Shown here in pieces: positions 25,051 to 36,298 of a DNA stretch of 36,298 nt. The translations under genes and the position numbers were made by a program. Within the stretch, counting starts at the first letter, position 1; each line of letters opens with the position of its first letter. The stretch spans positions 103,094 to 139,391 of the forward strand of contig NW_019775505.1 of the NCBI RefSeq assembly GCF_001039355.2, given 5' to 3'. A model generated the notes under the pieces. It did not search any database and was not told the origin of the DNA. It was given only the letters and a program-made list of their open reading frames with translations. Source of the DNA: Lingula anatina. Taxonomy: Eukaryota > Brachiopoda > Lingulata > Lingulida > Lingulidae.

Positions 25051-27552
25051 CCAAAAACCAGAAACAATACGATTAACTGCTTTATTAAAACGCAGTCCTC
25101 CTTGTACTTTTGAAAATCTTCGGGTACGTGCTGCAGCTTGAGTGCTAAACAATAAACGCAGTAGCAGCCGTGGCGGCGTCCAGGTCATTAAGTATATAAA
25201 TATGAGTGATGACACTCTGTCCGGAGGCATGTTGCACTACAGAGCATGCAAATCATGCCATGAGCACAACTTGGTCGTTTGAGAGCAAGTGAAAGACCAA
25301 GATGCCGCAGACTTTGTACTCGTCGTATTTCCACGTCTGAATTGAGGTGATGATCAATAATTAATAGCTCGAGACACGTTAGTTAGGAGAGTTTCGGAGA
25401 GCCAAGTTTAATACTTCTTCATCTGTGGGGAGTTAGCCAGCTTGCAAAACGCCAGCGTTTGTGTTTTGCTTTTATAGACTACGTCCCTCAGCGCTGAAGC
25501 TGCATCAGTGTCACATATACAAGTTTATCTTAACATCTCAAACACTTAAAATTAAAACTCACATCATTTGCAAATTCCCTCACTGGGCATATATTTGACC
25601 ATAGTGCATTCAAAGGGGTAGGTAGTTACAATGTCCCAGTATGCTATCTCGTAAGGAATTATTTTTTGGTCGATAAATTTTTCAAACCATGCATTAACTG
25701 GCTTATTAGGTCTCATAATCTTCCACCCGTTATTTTTCTTTTCATTTTTAATTTTCCTTTCTTTCATATTTTAACTTTAAATTGCGCTTGATCAGTTTCA
25801 TTCTCTACAGAGCACACGCTAAGTTGACTTAATTATTCATATCTTCCGCACCCCTGTCTGTGCCAGTCACTACTACTCGTCAATACTAAGTAGATATCGC
25901 CTATATAAATTTATGTTGCGTGGCTCACACTACCAAGTACAAAATGTCGCAGATGTCAATGCTTTATGACTATCTTTAAACGTTACACGCGCTACTTTGA
26001 TTGTAATCGTAATCATCTATTTGATGTTTACCAGCTGGTTTGGGGATGCCAACTTTATTTTGTAGCGTTATGACATTAAATGAAACAATCTGCGTGTACC
26101 AAACTACTTGTTTATTGTTTTTTTTTATCATATTTCTTTCTTGAAACAATTGAAATGTAGGACGAATATATATTACAAATAATGCAATGATCCGTGTTTA
26201 TATGATATAATCGATTATTGCAATGCAAATATTGCAAAACCAAAAGGCTATATTCTTTACTATACGACAAATGAAGCATTGGTCCAGATATTTAAAACGA
26301 AATATTTGATTTATACTTCTTGTTTGAATAAATAGGTACTTCTTTCTAACATTGACTGAAATTGCCATATTTCCTTCGAATAAAACAACTCATAAGCTAA
26401 AAAGTCACAAGATATTCCAAAAAACAAAACTCCTACTTATATCAGTCTCTTGAATGGCATTTTACCTATGGTATTAAAGTACCTACCTTAAAACCCTCAA
26501 CGATGACAGTGTCACATCAAAACAGCATTGCCTCCTGTGTTCTCTGGCGCGAGTGCTTCAAGTTTATTGTGGTGCTGGCAACATGCTGCTCGAGAGTAAA
26601 CTGTCGTGACTTGCCAGCAATGTGGTAGCTTTAGTACAACCGAGGCTGTTGACATTCAACGTGTCTCACGGCACTGCACAATGTGTGCTAGTCCTATACG
26701 CAGATTCATCGACGAGTTATTTCAAAGTCACAGCCTGGACTCAAGTTAAGGTACGTGGTTTGCCATAAATTGTTACATACCCAACTTGTGTCACATAAAT
26801 CGCCCTTGCCTTCTTCACCTTCACTAATAAAGTCATTTTGCAGAATATGTTTTCATGTTTTTTTTTCATTTATTGTTATTGCTTCCAGTTTTGCATTCGA
26901 GAAGCAAAGTATAATTTATTGTTAAAAAAATGATAAACCATGACGTGTAATACGTCATTGTTTCGCCACTAAAATATTTTTGACACGTCACGACATCATA
27001 ATGTTACGCCATCTGATGAATTCTGAACGAATCAGCAGTGTATTAATGACATATATATTCTATATTTGAGCATTAAAATGTCACCCATACCTATGACTGG
27101 TTACGAATTATTTACCGACCCTGTGTCGGTAAGAAAAGATACCTAGCCTCAACCCAATGCCAAGTTTTTGACCTTGTGACCTTGGATCAAAGTGAGGTTG
27201 TGCAGTCTTTGTGGATTGGTTGCCAGGTTTGTATGGTCGGCATTGCAATAGAGCACCTAACCAATGAGCTGTGATCCCCCTCCTCCATATCCCATCGTTT
27301 TTTATTGATAAGCTTGCTTTGATACGAAATGCAGAAACTCGTAAAGTTATTCCTTGGAGCTATTGCAGGCAGTCACGTTATTGTGTCAGTAAAAAACGGA
27401 GATACAGAATTTTGCTGACGCTAATATATGAATAAATCTAATATGTAAATTAAGGCAAATATATTGCTGTTTATTGATAGTGACATGACTACTTTCAATT
27501 CGATTTATGTGATAAAAATGCTACTAAGTTAATCGGCACATCACCTTCTAAC

Positions 27553-27557
<5 letters not shown>

Positions 27558-27590
<33 letters not shown>
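27558..27590. repeat. (GA)n microsatellite
   Basis: About 16 uninterrupted GA units. Confidence 0.95.
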
Positions 27591-27592
<2 letters not shown>

Positions 27593-29404
27593 GTGACGAA
27601 AAAAACGCATTAAAAACTGCAACCCAGCCCTCTTCTCAAGGGAACTCTGTTGATGAAGGATACCTCTCAGGTAGGGAACGCCACCTCGCCGCCCCGCAGT
27701 ATTAACTGGTATGTAATTGCTTTCTAAGTGCCATTGTTAAGCATACCAAGTTGAACCACGGCGTGATCATAACGCTCGTGAGAGGAGCTTTCTACGGTGT
27801 GCCGAAAGTAGAAATTTTTTTCAAGCAGAGTCATGCTGTGACCTCCGGCTAAGAGAGGGAGATTACCAAAGACAAACAAAACGGATCAAGCTTTAATTAC
27901 CGGGTAATAAGACCCATCAACTATTAATAATTTTGTATGGCCGGAAGCATGTCTGTGACAGTTTATTCACCGGAAGTTAGGCCGATGACGTAGGATGTGT
28001 ATTCTAGTGTGTGAAAACTGCGACGAAACTGTAATGTGAACATCAAGGAGACTTTTACTAGAAGGAGATGCCGATGATTCTTTAATATTCCTCATACATA
28101 ATACATATACCAAAAGGCTACCAAATATGACTTTCGCTCCATATTTCAGGTCTTTCTTTTTCACAACACACATGAAGCAAATGTCTTCAAACGCTCTCTT
28201 TCTCCTTTTCCAACATCAGAATCTCGTATAAAAAATATAAGTGATATATACTTATGACATAAACAGAACTTTTCTAAATATTACGTCAGGGGAATAATAT
28301 GCATAGTTTACGCTCCTAATCTCTCTCTTTGCCAAGTTAAAAAATGACAGCAAGTGGGGCTTATTCTGTCTTTACGACGCACAGTGTTCAAAGAATACGT
28401 CGGTCATAAATGTCACCAATCCGCCTCCGGTGACAAGCAGGTAAATATTCTGTCCCTTTAAAAGTATTATTAAAATACATCCATCGACTTGGCGTGCCTT
28501 AGCTAGCTGTTTATTGTTTGGCGACTTTGACAAAAGTGTTTTATGCTGATGCGCAATCTGTCTCCAAACCGATTGCTACCCGACCAACCGATGCCAAGTA
28601 ATGAGAATTTTATGGTTTAATTTGAGTTCTAATCATCTTTTGATTTTCTTTCAGCATGCAAGCGTGTTGTTAAAGAGCAAGGGTCAAGCGCGTTGTTTTC
28701 ATCTCCTACATTTGGCGACTATATATGAAGCTGGTGGTGATCCCTGGAAAAAGTCTGGCCACGCCCGCGACTAGAATCACATGACCAAGCACGTGATCAG
28801 GAAAAAGCCAGAGTCATATGACGTAAATATAATTTTAGTTGGCTCTGTGACACGTGTAGTTTTTTTTCTATTCAGTGCCAAACATTAAACATATAAAACC
28901 AACCGATACGCAACTCTTCTCTTATGCATCATATGGATTCTTGGTTATCTCAACGGGTACGTATTCAAGCGCTCTGGGATGATCTTTTACACCCAAGTTA
29001 AAACACATAAACTTAAATGAATATATTGGTACATTTTAACTTTCACGCACACTCGCATACGCGCACAAATACGCCAACACTTACGTATGCACACGTAACG
29101 TGAATGATGAATTGTATATATATATATGCATTTTTACCATATTATGGATCTATAGGTTCACAGCTCCTAGCGTGGACTCGATAGATGTCTATTGTAATTG
29201 ATGTCTAGTGTATAAAATTAATCACTTGTCGACAATTTCCAATCACTTTTTTCGTCCTGAATCTACATGTATTTAGGCACCATAATAATTAAGAAGAAGA
29301 AGAAGAAAGGGAAGACTAGGAAGAACATGCTGTCAAACAATTACTAGAAAAGAGTGAGTATACATGGCTACAATCAGGCAGAAAAAAGCATTTCAAAAAG
29401 ACCC

Positions 29405-29529
29405 AAAATAAGCACACAGACATGCACACGCACAACTGCATGTGCTAACATACACATGGACACACACACATACACATAAACATACACATACATACATGCA
29501 TATACACATATGTACACGAACACACGTAT

Positions 29530-29562
<33 letters not shown>

Positions 29563-29572
29563 CACACACACA
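29405..29572. repeat. CA-rich repeat tract with pure (CA)15 core
   Basis: Long imperfect CA/TACA tract; the pure core is 29531-29560. It produces a cysteine/valine-rich spurious frame on the minus strand. Confidence 0.9.
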
Positions 29573-30856
29573 GTGAACCTAACACAAATGATTCCCGCTT
29601 TGGTGATTAACATTAACTAGAGTAGCAAACACAATTTGTTGTGATCATAATGGTACTATTAATAATAACAACATCACCGTCAAATAAAAACATATTCTGT
29701 CATTATGTAACTGTACAAACAACCATCGCATATTAATATCCCCAATTTCGTCTTAAATACATCATCAAAAAATATGCCCCATCAATATGTCAAATTATTG
29801 CCAAAATCCCCACGCCATGCGAGCAATATATCACTGAAATGGTGCTCCTTGTCTCTTTCAACATCAAAATTACATTAAGATGACATTATCGTTAAGGAGA
29901 TATACGATAGTCCTGACGTGGATGTTTATCACGGCTTAATTCCGATCCCTTGTCCCCATTAGTCTCTGGTTTATTTCGTCCGAAGTGCACCCCAGAGCTA
30001 GAAGCCGGCTGGAGTGAACCGCCAGCAGAACGGTTTTTATTTCCGTGGCCTTCACAGTCTTTGAATGGGTTGCGTTGCCAGCACATGCTGGAAATTTTGG
30101 GTCACAAACCCGATGAGCAAGCCCGATTTTTAGACAAATGGCCCATGAATGGAGATGAGGGTCGAAAAACATGAAAATGCAATTAATTAAGGACGTAAAG
30201 ATTTTCTGGTTCTTGGATGTGCGCGTCATGGCGACTGGCGACACCATATACATCGCAGAAGTGGCCTAAATTTCATCTAGTTATAAGACATTGCCTAGCT
30301 GCAAGTCAGACTATTGTTGTTGCTATCTTTCAAGAATTCCACTTATATATATGCACAGGTCAATGATGGTGAAAGTCACGTTCAAGTTTAAAAACGTTTG
30401 GGCCCGAATAAATGAATACACGTGTATGTATAGTTAGTTCAAAATCGGGAATAAAAGAGGAAATGTCCAGGCAGACTAGCAAACAAACAATTATGCAAGT
30501 AGCTAATCAAATGAAAAAAAAAATACTTATATTCACTTCCATTAGTTCTAATTCCATCAGAACAAATAACCTAAATACAGGATATCAAGAATGATTATCA
30601 TACCAAAATTGTCTAATTTGAATACATAATTCTTGTTTGTAATTTAAAAGTCAACCAGTAAGAAGAAACAATATAGACGAAGGTGATTTAAAGCAACTCC
30701 ATACAGCTCAACAAATGATTTCGAATCTTTGCTCCTGGATCTTTGATGCTACACACTTCTTGATAGAGTAATGGAATTTTTCTAAAACATAGAAAATACA
30801 TACACAAATGAAAGTATTAGTAAATCTATAGACCGCTTTATTGAAATGGACTATGT

Positions 30857-30872
30857 ATTATTATTATTACAT

Positions 30873-30909
<37 letters not shown>
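30857..30909. repeat. (TTA)n microsatellite
   Basis: TTA triplets with one interruption (TTACATGTA near 30868). Confidence 0.95.
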
Positions 30910-31527
30910 CTGTAAGACATATACCTACAGTCGCATATCAGAGTCGTTCTTTTTCATTCGAATTCATCTTCCCTTTTTGCCAACCAAATAACACACCTCG
31001 TCGAGTAAACATTTCAAGTTTTTTCTCTTAAAACGACCGCTTGAGCGCAATACACACACTATTGCAATTTAGGTAGCCATATACAATACTTGCAAAACTA
31101 CTGCTTTCGCCAACCATACAGAAAAAGAAATTTTGCAGAATAATTTCTCTGTCTCATTATTCCGAGGTACGTGTAGCTAACTCATAATTTCAGTCTTCTC
31201 TTCATCTATGCGGTAGCTTCAAGGTGAAGAGACACCAAAGATTAACGTGGTTCATCTCAAAGTAATGTGCAATCTCCGTGTCAAGCGAAAAGCGTAAATG
31301 TCTCTTTCTCTTCCTTGCCTGCTTTAACGTAGATGTTTCCTTTCTTCAACTTTCATTGGGTTATCAATCTTGCGGCTCGGGCCACGTGATAATTATATCG
31401 TCTGCTTGGTATGTTTGTCATCAAAGAGGCGCCTTCTATATAGTTGTTTGTATTTACAGACACAGTAGTTTGCTGCGGCGAGCACAGACAAGACGAAACT
31501 CGCTGACATAATTCTCTTCAGCTCTGT

Positions 31528-31758
31528 TCACACAGGGCTATTTTGGACCGAACGCCGTCCCAAATGGCGTCACACGATAATATTGGATCTCAGAAAGGTG
31601 TTTTTGCCTGACTCTTATAGAGTGAGGTGTAAACACCGCAAAGTAAGCTATAATATCCACTTGGCTACTTAAACTATATGACACCGGCTGATTTGACAGC
31701 GTATAACCGGCCTCCCGGACCCACCCACTCTCCACCCTTTTACTTTACCCCTGTGTGA
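31528..31758. mobile_element. Possible miniature element with TCACACAGGG ends
   Basis: TCACACAGGG at 31528-31537 is exactly inverted as CCCTGTGTGA at 31749-31758. Outside these ten bases the similarity falls off (CTCTGT against GGTGGGA), and no second copy was seen in the window, so this is tentative. Confidence 0.3.
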
Positions 31759-33637
31759 TCCCACCCTCTAAAGAAATAAAGAGTAAAAAAAAAAAACACA
31801 CACAATGGACATTTTTTAAAATGGCCATTAAAACTTAAAAGTACAATTGCCCCTATGCTAATTCCGTCGAAAAAATACGACTTTTCAACTATTAGCCAGT
31901 AAAGGTTAATAGTATCCAAGATTTACAGTGGATTTGGAAGCTACGCCATTAATCTTTTTCTCCAATACTTTGGTATTAATTGTCTGGTCGACACTAGTAG
32001 CTACATGTACTTGTTTAGTGGGTTTTAGCTAGATCGCAGCTTTGGTACTGTGTCAAATATATATATAGGAAATAAGCACACCACGTCCAAGAGTCACAAT
32101 TTACTGTGACAAACGGAAATAATTACGGAGAATACCTTTTCATTTTAAAGCACATATATGTTGTTGTTGCCTCGATCACGCGTGAAATATCGAGATTGTG
32201 AATATCAGTACGAAGTATTTCAGTGATATTCAAAATCCAGCTCAGTTGGGAAATCAAAAATAAATAAGATTCACTGAAACCTTCAAGCAATACAAGTGTA
32301 TATAACATTCCCTGCTCAATCAATAACGCATTATTAGAGTAGTGCATTTATAAATGGGAAACATAAAAACACTCGTTTGGATTTTCTTATGAATGTGCTT
32401 TAACAATTCATTTTATATGACCAGAGAATATCTTTACAGTTTGCGTTTTGCGTGCCAGTCTATTTGTTATCTCAGAAGTAACTATCTTATACCCAGTACA
32501 AGCATTACAAGCAATGTAAGTTTTTTTTAATTAACCAATAAAATGTGATTCACGGGACTGGTGACTTAAATAAACCTACACTGGTGGATAAATTACTTAG
32601 CTTACAAAAATAGCCCTTAAGTAAAAACAAAACCATAGTAATATAAAAAATAATGCCACCGTGTGACAACGAGGCGCTATGATGTAAAATATAGAGGTCT
32701 TTCCTACCTAAGTGTGATCCTCAGGTTGTACGTATTTCTTTCGTGCTTTTCAGAGTCGGACTTGTCATCAGCAAGCTCAGCGATTTCAAGTACTCTCACT
32801 TTTACCACTTGTCTTCCCCGAGCAGTATAAAACCTCTTCTCCACAATCAATTAATTTTTATCTGTTAAAATCTAATGTCCGTCATTATTAATATTTTGTG
32901 TCAGGAGCCCACGTGTTATAAAGACAAATTGGCTCATGGTTTCAGATAATAGGAGGGTTGCCGGAACAAAGTAGGTTTAATGGCATTTAAAATTCTTTCT
33001 TTGTTGAGTAGGGTTATTTCAAGCCCATCATTCATCTGAGCTATCAGCGAGATAGGGGTATTTTTGAGATCGTTTTCTTACCTACAGGTGGCTTGTGGCC
33101 TTCGGGTGGAAATGGTGTGTGTTTTCTCATATGCATATTTTGTTTACCTCTTACGACTGAATCATACCGAGTTTTGATGTACGTGCGTTACAGCGTGCAC
33201 GCACATGCACGTTTGTAAAAGAACAGGGCATGTTCGCGGGGTAAGTCTCGCGCAGAAAGCTTAGATTTTGAAACCAATTTTCTTTAACATTACAGAAGAA
33301 TTTACTTCCTTCACAAATACATTCGAATGCATCAAACTTTTTCATTGCTGAAGAATGTAATTACACTTTTTCACGCGCTCTTCAAAGGACCAGAATTTCG
33401 TTAGTTTCAACTATTAACACAGTGGCGAATTTTTTCAAACGCTGTCACACACACTTAATGTAACTTAAATTAAACTATTCCATGTAATCGGTTCTCACTC
33501 TCCGTGATGAAGAGCCATTGCGAGTGAAAGTCGTAACCGTATCGACTATCTCCGGAATTAATCTCTTAATCTTCTACCTGCATCAGTGATGTTATCTTTC
33601 CATGAGGCCATATGGCACATCCGCATATTACACCCCT

Positions 33638-33653
33638 CCCCCCCCCCCCCCCC
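33638..33653. repeat. Poly-C tract followed by CA units
   Basis: 16 consecutive C, then AACACACACACAC. Confidence 0.9.
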
Positions 33654-33855
33654 AACACACACACACCTTTTCACAGTTTATTACATATTCTAAATTTATT
33701 CTCAATTGTTTGTCTACCCTTTTCCTCTATGTTGGACTGTCAGCTCTACTCATTGAGGCGTATTCTACGCATATTTTAGCATTGATTCCCTTTTTCTCCA
33801 GATGTAATCCCACTGTTTATATATTCCTGCTCAAGGAATAAATACTGCAAATGAA

Positions 33856-33888
33856 TTTATTTATTTATTTTATTATTTTTTTTTTTTG
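33856..33888. repeat. TTTA / poly-T tract
   Basis: Four TTTA-type units running into a 12-base T run. Confidence 0.8.
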
Positions 33889-35084
33889 TTGATGTTTTGT
33901 CTATATTTCATCTACATAATAGATGGGAGTTATGTACGAGAGACCTAGCGTGTGGAAAATAAGGAAATTGTTTACTTCATAACTGACAAGATTGTACTGA
34001 AAAAAATAAACAAACAAACATGTAGCCCATTGAATTCAACGATCACCAAAACAATCGATTTGAAAATAGAGCATTTGGCCAGTGAATACATCAAGCAGGA
34101 GGAAACAAGCGAGTGTTTGCGTCATGTTAAATATATATTTATACACTATGTATTAAAAGTTATCGACATACATCGATATTGATTGCTTCCATTGGGAATT
34201 CTTTCTTGTGCTTCACAGTCCATTTATTGCATGGTCCAGCTGGCTAAACATGTCGCCGGACAGTACACCACAAATAAAAAAAAAATGGTGCCATCACTTT
34301 ATAAAATTGTGAACTTTGTAAATAAACTTTTTTTCCGAAGCACGTTCAAACTATAGGTCTAATTACAGTCATTTGTTTTCCAACCATGCGTTTAACCTTA
34401 CTGCGGAGACATGTATACGTAAGCATTACCATTTATCGACTTCAGTTTGTTTTTTTGAAGAATAACATGTAAGAATACGGCTTATTTATAGTAATTCATA
34501 GAAACGTATTAACCCCAGCAGTTGTCTATCCTTGTTTCCACTACGGCAGCATGCTAAATATAATTGTCTTCTTCATATCATCGTTCATTGCATGCCGACA
34601 CTTCACGCTCAACGGAAACTGGAGAGGCAATTAATAAAGAAAGCTTCGTCATTGACAAAGACTCAATTATGGCGGGATCCTTTTGTATCGACGTTCACAT
34701 TATGATCGCTTAATTGACTTGGGATAAACATATCAACATTATCGTACAAAGCGTTCAATACTCTGCTCTTCAAGGTCTATTAACATTCCTTGTGTTTGGG
34801 CTTCTCTCTTTCTCTACGTCTTTTAAGATTAAAATCTCTTAAGGCCTGCTCTGTTACATGCAATAAATGCCCGGTAGAACTTTATGGGGCATTATCTGCA
34901 AATAACATTCAGTTAACACAATCTGACTTCAAGATAAAGGCACTCTTATTACCAGTTAATTCATAAAGATGTAATACAATGAAGGAAAACGATTTATCTT
35001 GGTGTTGCTGTGCTTAATACCTTTATACATTGTTTTACACGCCAATGTTTTTTTTTAATCAAGTGGTCACCGTTTGGTGTTGAA

Positions 35085-35087
35085 TAT

Positions 35088-35130
<43 letters not shown>

Positions 35131-35134
35131 TTTT
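35085..35134. repeat. (TTTA)n microsatellite
   Basis: About 12 uninterrupted TTTA units. It gives a Leu-Phe-Ile-Tyr repeat in a spurious frame. Confidence 0.95.
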
Positions 35135-36298
35135 AGCACACGTATGCACAGTTTTGGTTCACTTTTACGATAAATGTGGGAAAATGTGGAAAACAGAAGG
35201 ACATTTCATTATTAGACTTTCTGGTACGTCACTCTCTCTCAATATTTAGATCTTTCTTAGCCTGTAAAAAGCTTCATATACCACGATGCGAGCAGGCCTT
35301 CGACGTTCGTCAATAAATCAATCAGATGTATATGACTTAATTGTCCTGTGCTTTAATTACACCTGTTAGCATTTTAATGAAACACTATTTTTCCTCTGCA
35401 AATAAAGCTTGGGTTGTTTCAATTTATTATTCTGAAAGTGTCTGTTACATTTAATTACTCTGGATGTGAACCAAACTAGAATCAATTGCACATAGTCTCT
35501 AGAGCGACGAGTCTGCCAGGTTTAATCTAAAGTCCAGCCTAATGTGCCTTTAACATTTCCATGAGTTCAGCCACACTGTTTTTCTCGCTATTGCCATTAA
35601 GCGCATGGACGTCTACTAACATTTTTAACATTTAAAAAAAAGCAGAACGCACATGAACATACAATTACCAAGATATGCATGGGCATGCGCCCACACATAT
35701 ACATTTACAAGCACATAGGCGCAAAAGCATTTAGGCGAATACATGTCTCAAACAAGTATATGTAAAATATATATGCTCTCACATGCACGTTTTACTCACT
35801 TTAAAAATTCAATTAGCACTAGTTTTGTTTTTTGACGTACCTCCTACATATATAACTTTGTAAAAATTATGATAATATTCTGTATAGAGCAGTTAATTGA
35901 GCGACTTTAGTTTGCTTGTCACTGAATACTAAAAAAGGGGGTAATACATCCTACTGACAGTAAACTAAACAGTAAATAAACTTCCATTCCTGGTCCAAAT
36001 ATTGTATCAGAAATATCAAACTATCATAGAATCACAATATAAATTTTCAGTCAGCAACAGAAAACCAAACCCTGTTTCTTATTGCACCAAGTATTTGGGC
36101 AAGTGAAACTTTCTGACAATTTTTGGGAGGAACATAAGTTACATAGTATTAACCACGACGCAAAGCCCCTCGAGTTACAGTTAAAATATTTATAAAAACA
36201 TCGTTACGTCATATATAATTAATCACGACTGAATCACTTCAAAATACATCGGAACGCGATAAAATTTTTAATTAAATGACCCGGAACATACGTTAAGC

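Larger units (their letters stand above)
24721..29404. other. Gene-poor stretch with microsatellites
   Basis: Starts with a CTGT-rich tail of the minisatellite (about 24800-24865), then CA and GA repeats. No gene is recognised. A moderately GC-rich patch at 26520-26755 ending in a strong donor-like GTACGT is listed under findings. Another at 28730-28830 carries CACGTG but no frame. Confidence 0.5.
29573..36298. other. Gene-poor AT-rich stretch to the window end
   Basis: No recognised gene. A somewhat GC-richer patch at 29935-30250 is open on both strands (74 and 105 codons) without recognisable similarity. Other content is microsatellites, poly-C and a possible terminal-inverted-repeat element at 31528-31758. 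Confidence 0.5.

Noticed and set aside
29374-29613. Cys/Val-rich frame on the minus strand
   Set aside because: Product of the CA repeat tract; no start context or domain.
29935-30253. Overlapping open frames on both strands in a GC-richer patch
   Set aside because: Neither translation shows a recognisable domain, and mutual antisense openness suggests composition rather than coding.

Overview
This window looks like AT-rich, intron-bearing nuclear DNA from an animal. The one gene I can assign has seven short exons with GT-AG junctions. The rest is rich in microsatellites and short non-autonomous DNA transposons. The frequent TAGGCCTA-type words (near 2817, 5730 and 6268) and the element types suggest a marine invertebrate, perhaps an echinoderm or hemichordate. 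That taxonomic guess is inference only.

Region 1 (about 1-5600): a uridine phosphorylase gene on the minus strand. Seven coding exons (4707-4815, 4240-4401, 3485-3599, 2522-2592, 2146-2284, 1718-1864, 1110-1249) splice in frame into 293 residues ending at a TAG stop. They match vertebrate UPP1/UPP2 end to end except for a short N-terminus, which a 44-nt candidate exon at 5522-5565 could supply (total about 308 residues). All the substrate-binding motifs I know for the family are present. Two introns each carry a short transposon ending about 40 nt from a 5' splice site.

Region 2 (about 5600-23900): no recognisable gene. It holds degenerate palindromic miniature elements (MITEs), microsatellites, a three-fold AGGTCA-type DR5 repeat at 6495-6522 and one orphan exon-like segment at 18871-18922.

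Region 3 (about 23940-24720): a composite tetranucleotide (CCTA/CCTG/CCCT) minisatellite with seven copies of an AAAGGTC-containing unit.

Region 4 (24721-36298): AT-rich, gene-poor DNA with several microsatellites, one possible terminal-inverted-repeat element and a possible non-coding 5' exon near 26530-26752.

At least five short-element groups can be defined by eye: a TTAA-flanked family (1-345, 23312-23630); a palindromic family with CTTAGGG..CATTCCCA ends (3947-4197, 5275-5385, 10290-10541, 13054-13276, 17701-17891); a single foldback element (16980-17184); an AGGAATGGTAGTCC-ended element (3097-3445, with fragments elsewhere); and CAG-ended elements (381-628, 5847-6011). No transposase, virus, CRISPR array, rRNA or convincing tRNA was seen. 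Apart from the uridine phosphorylase exons, none of the open reading frames longer than 60 codons has a recognisable protein family.
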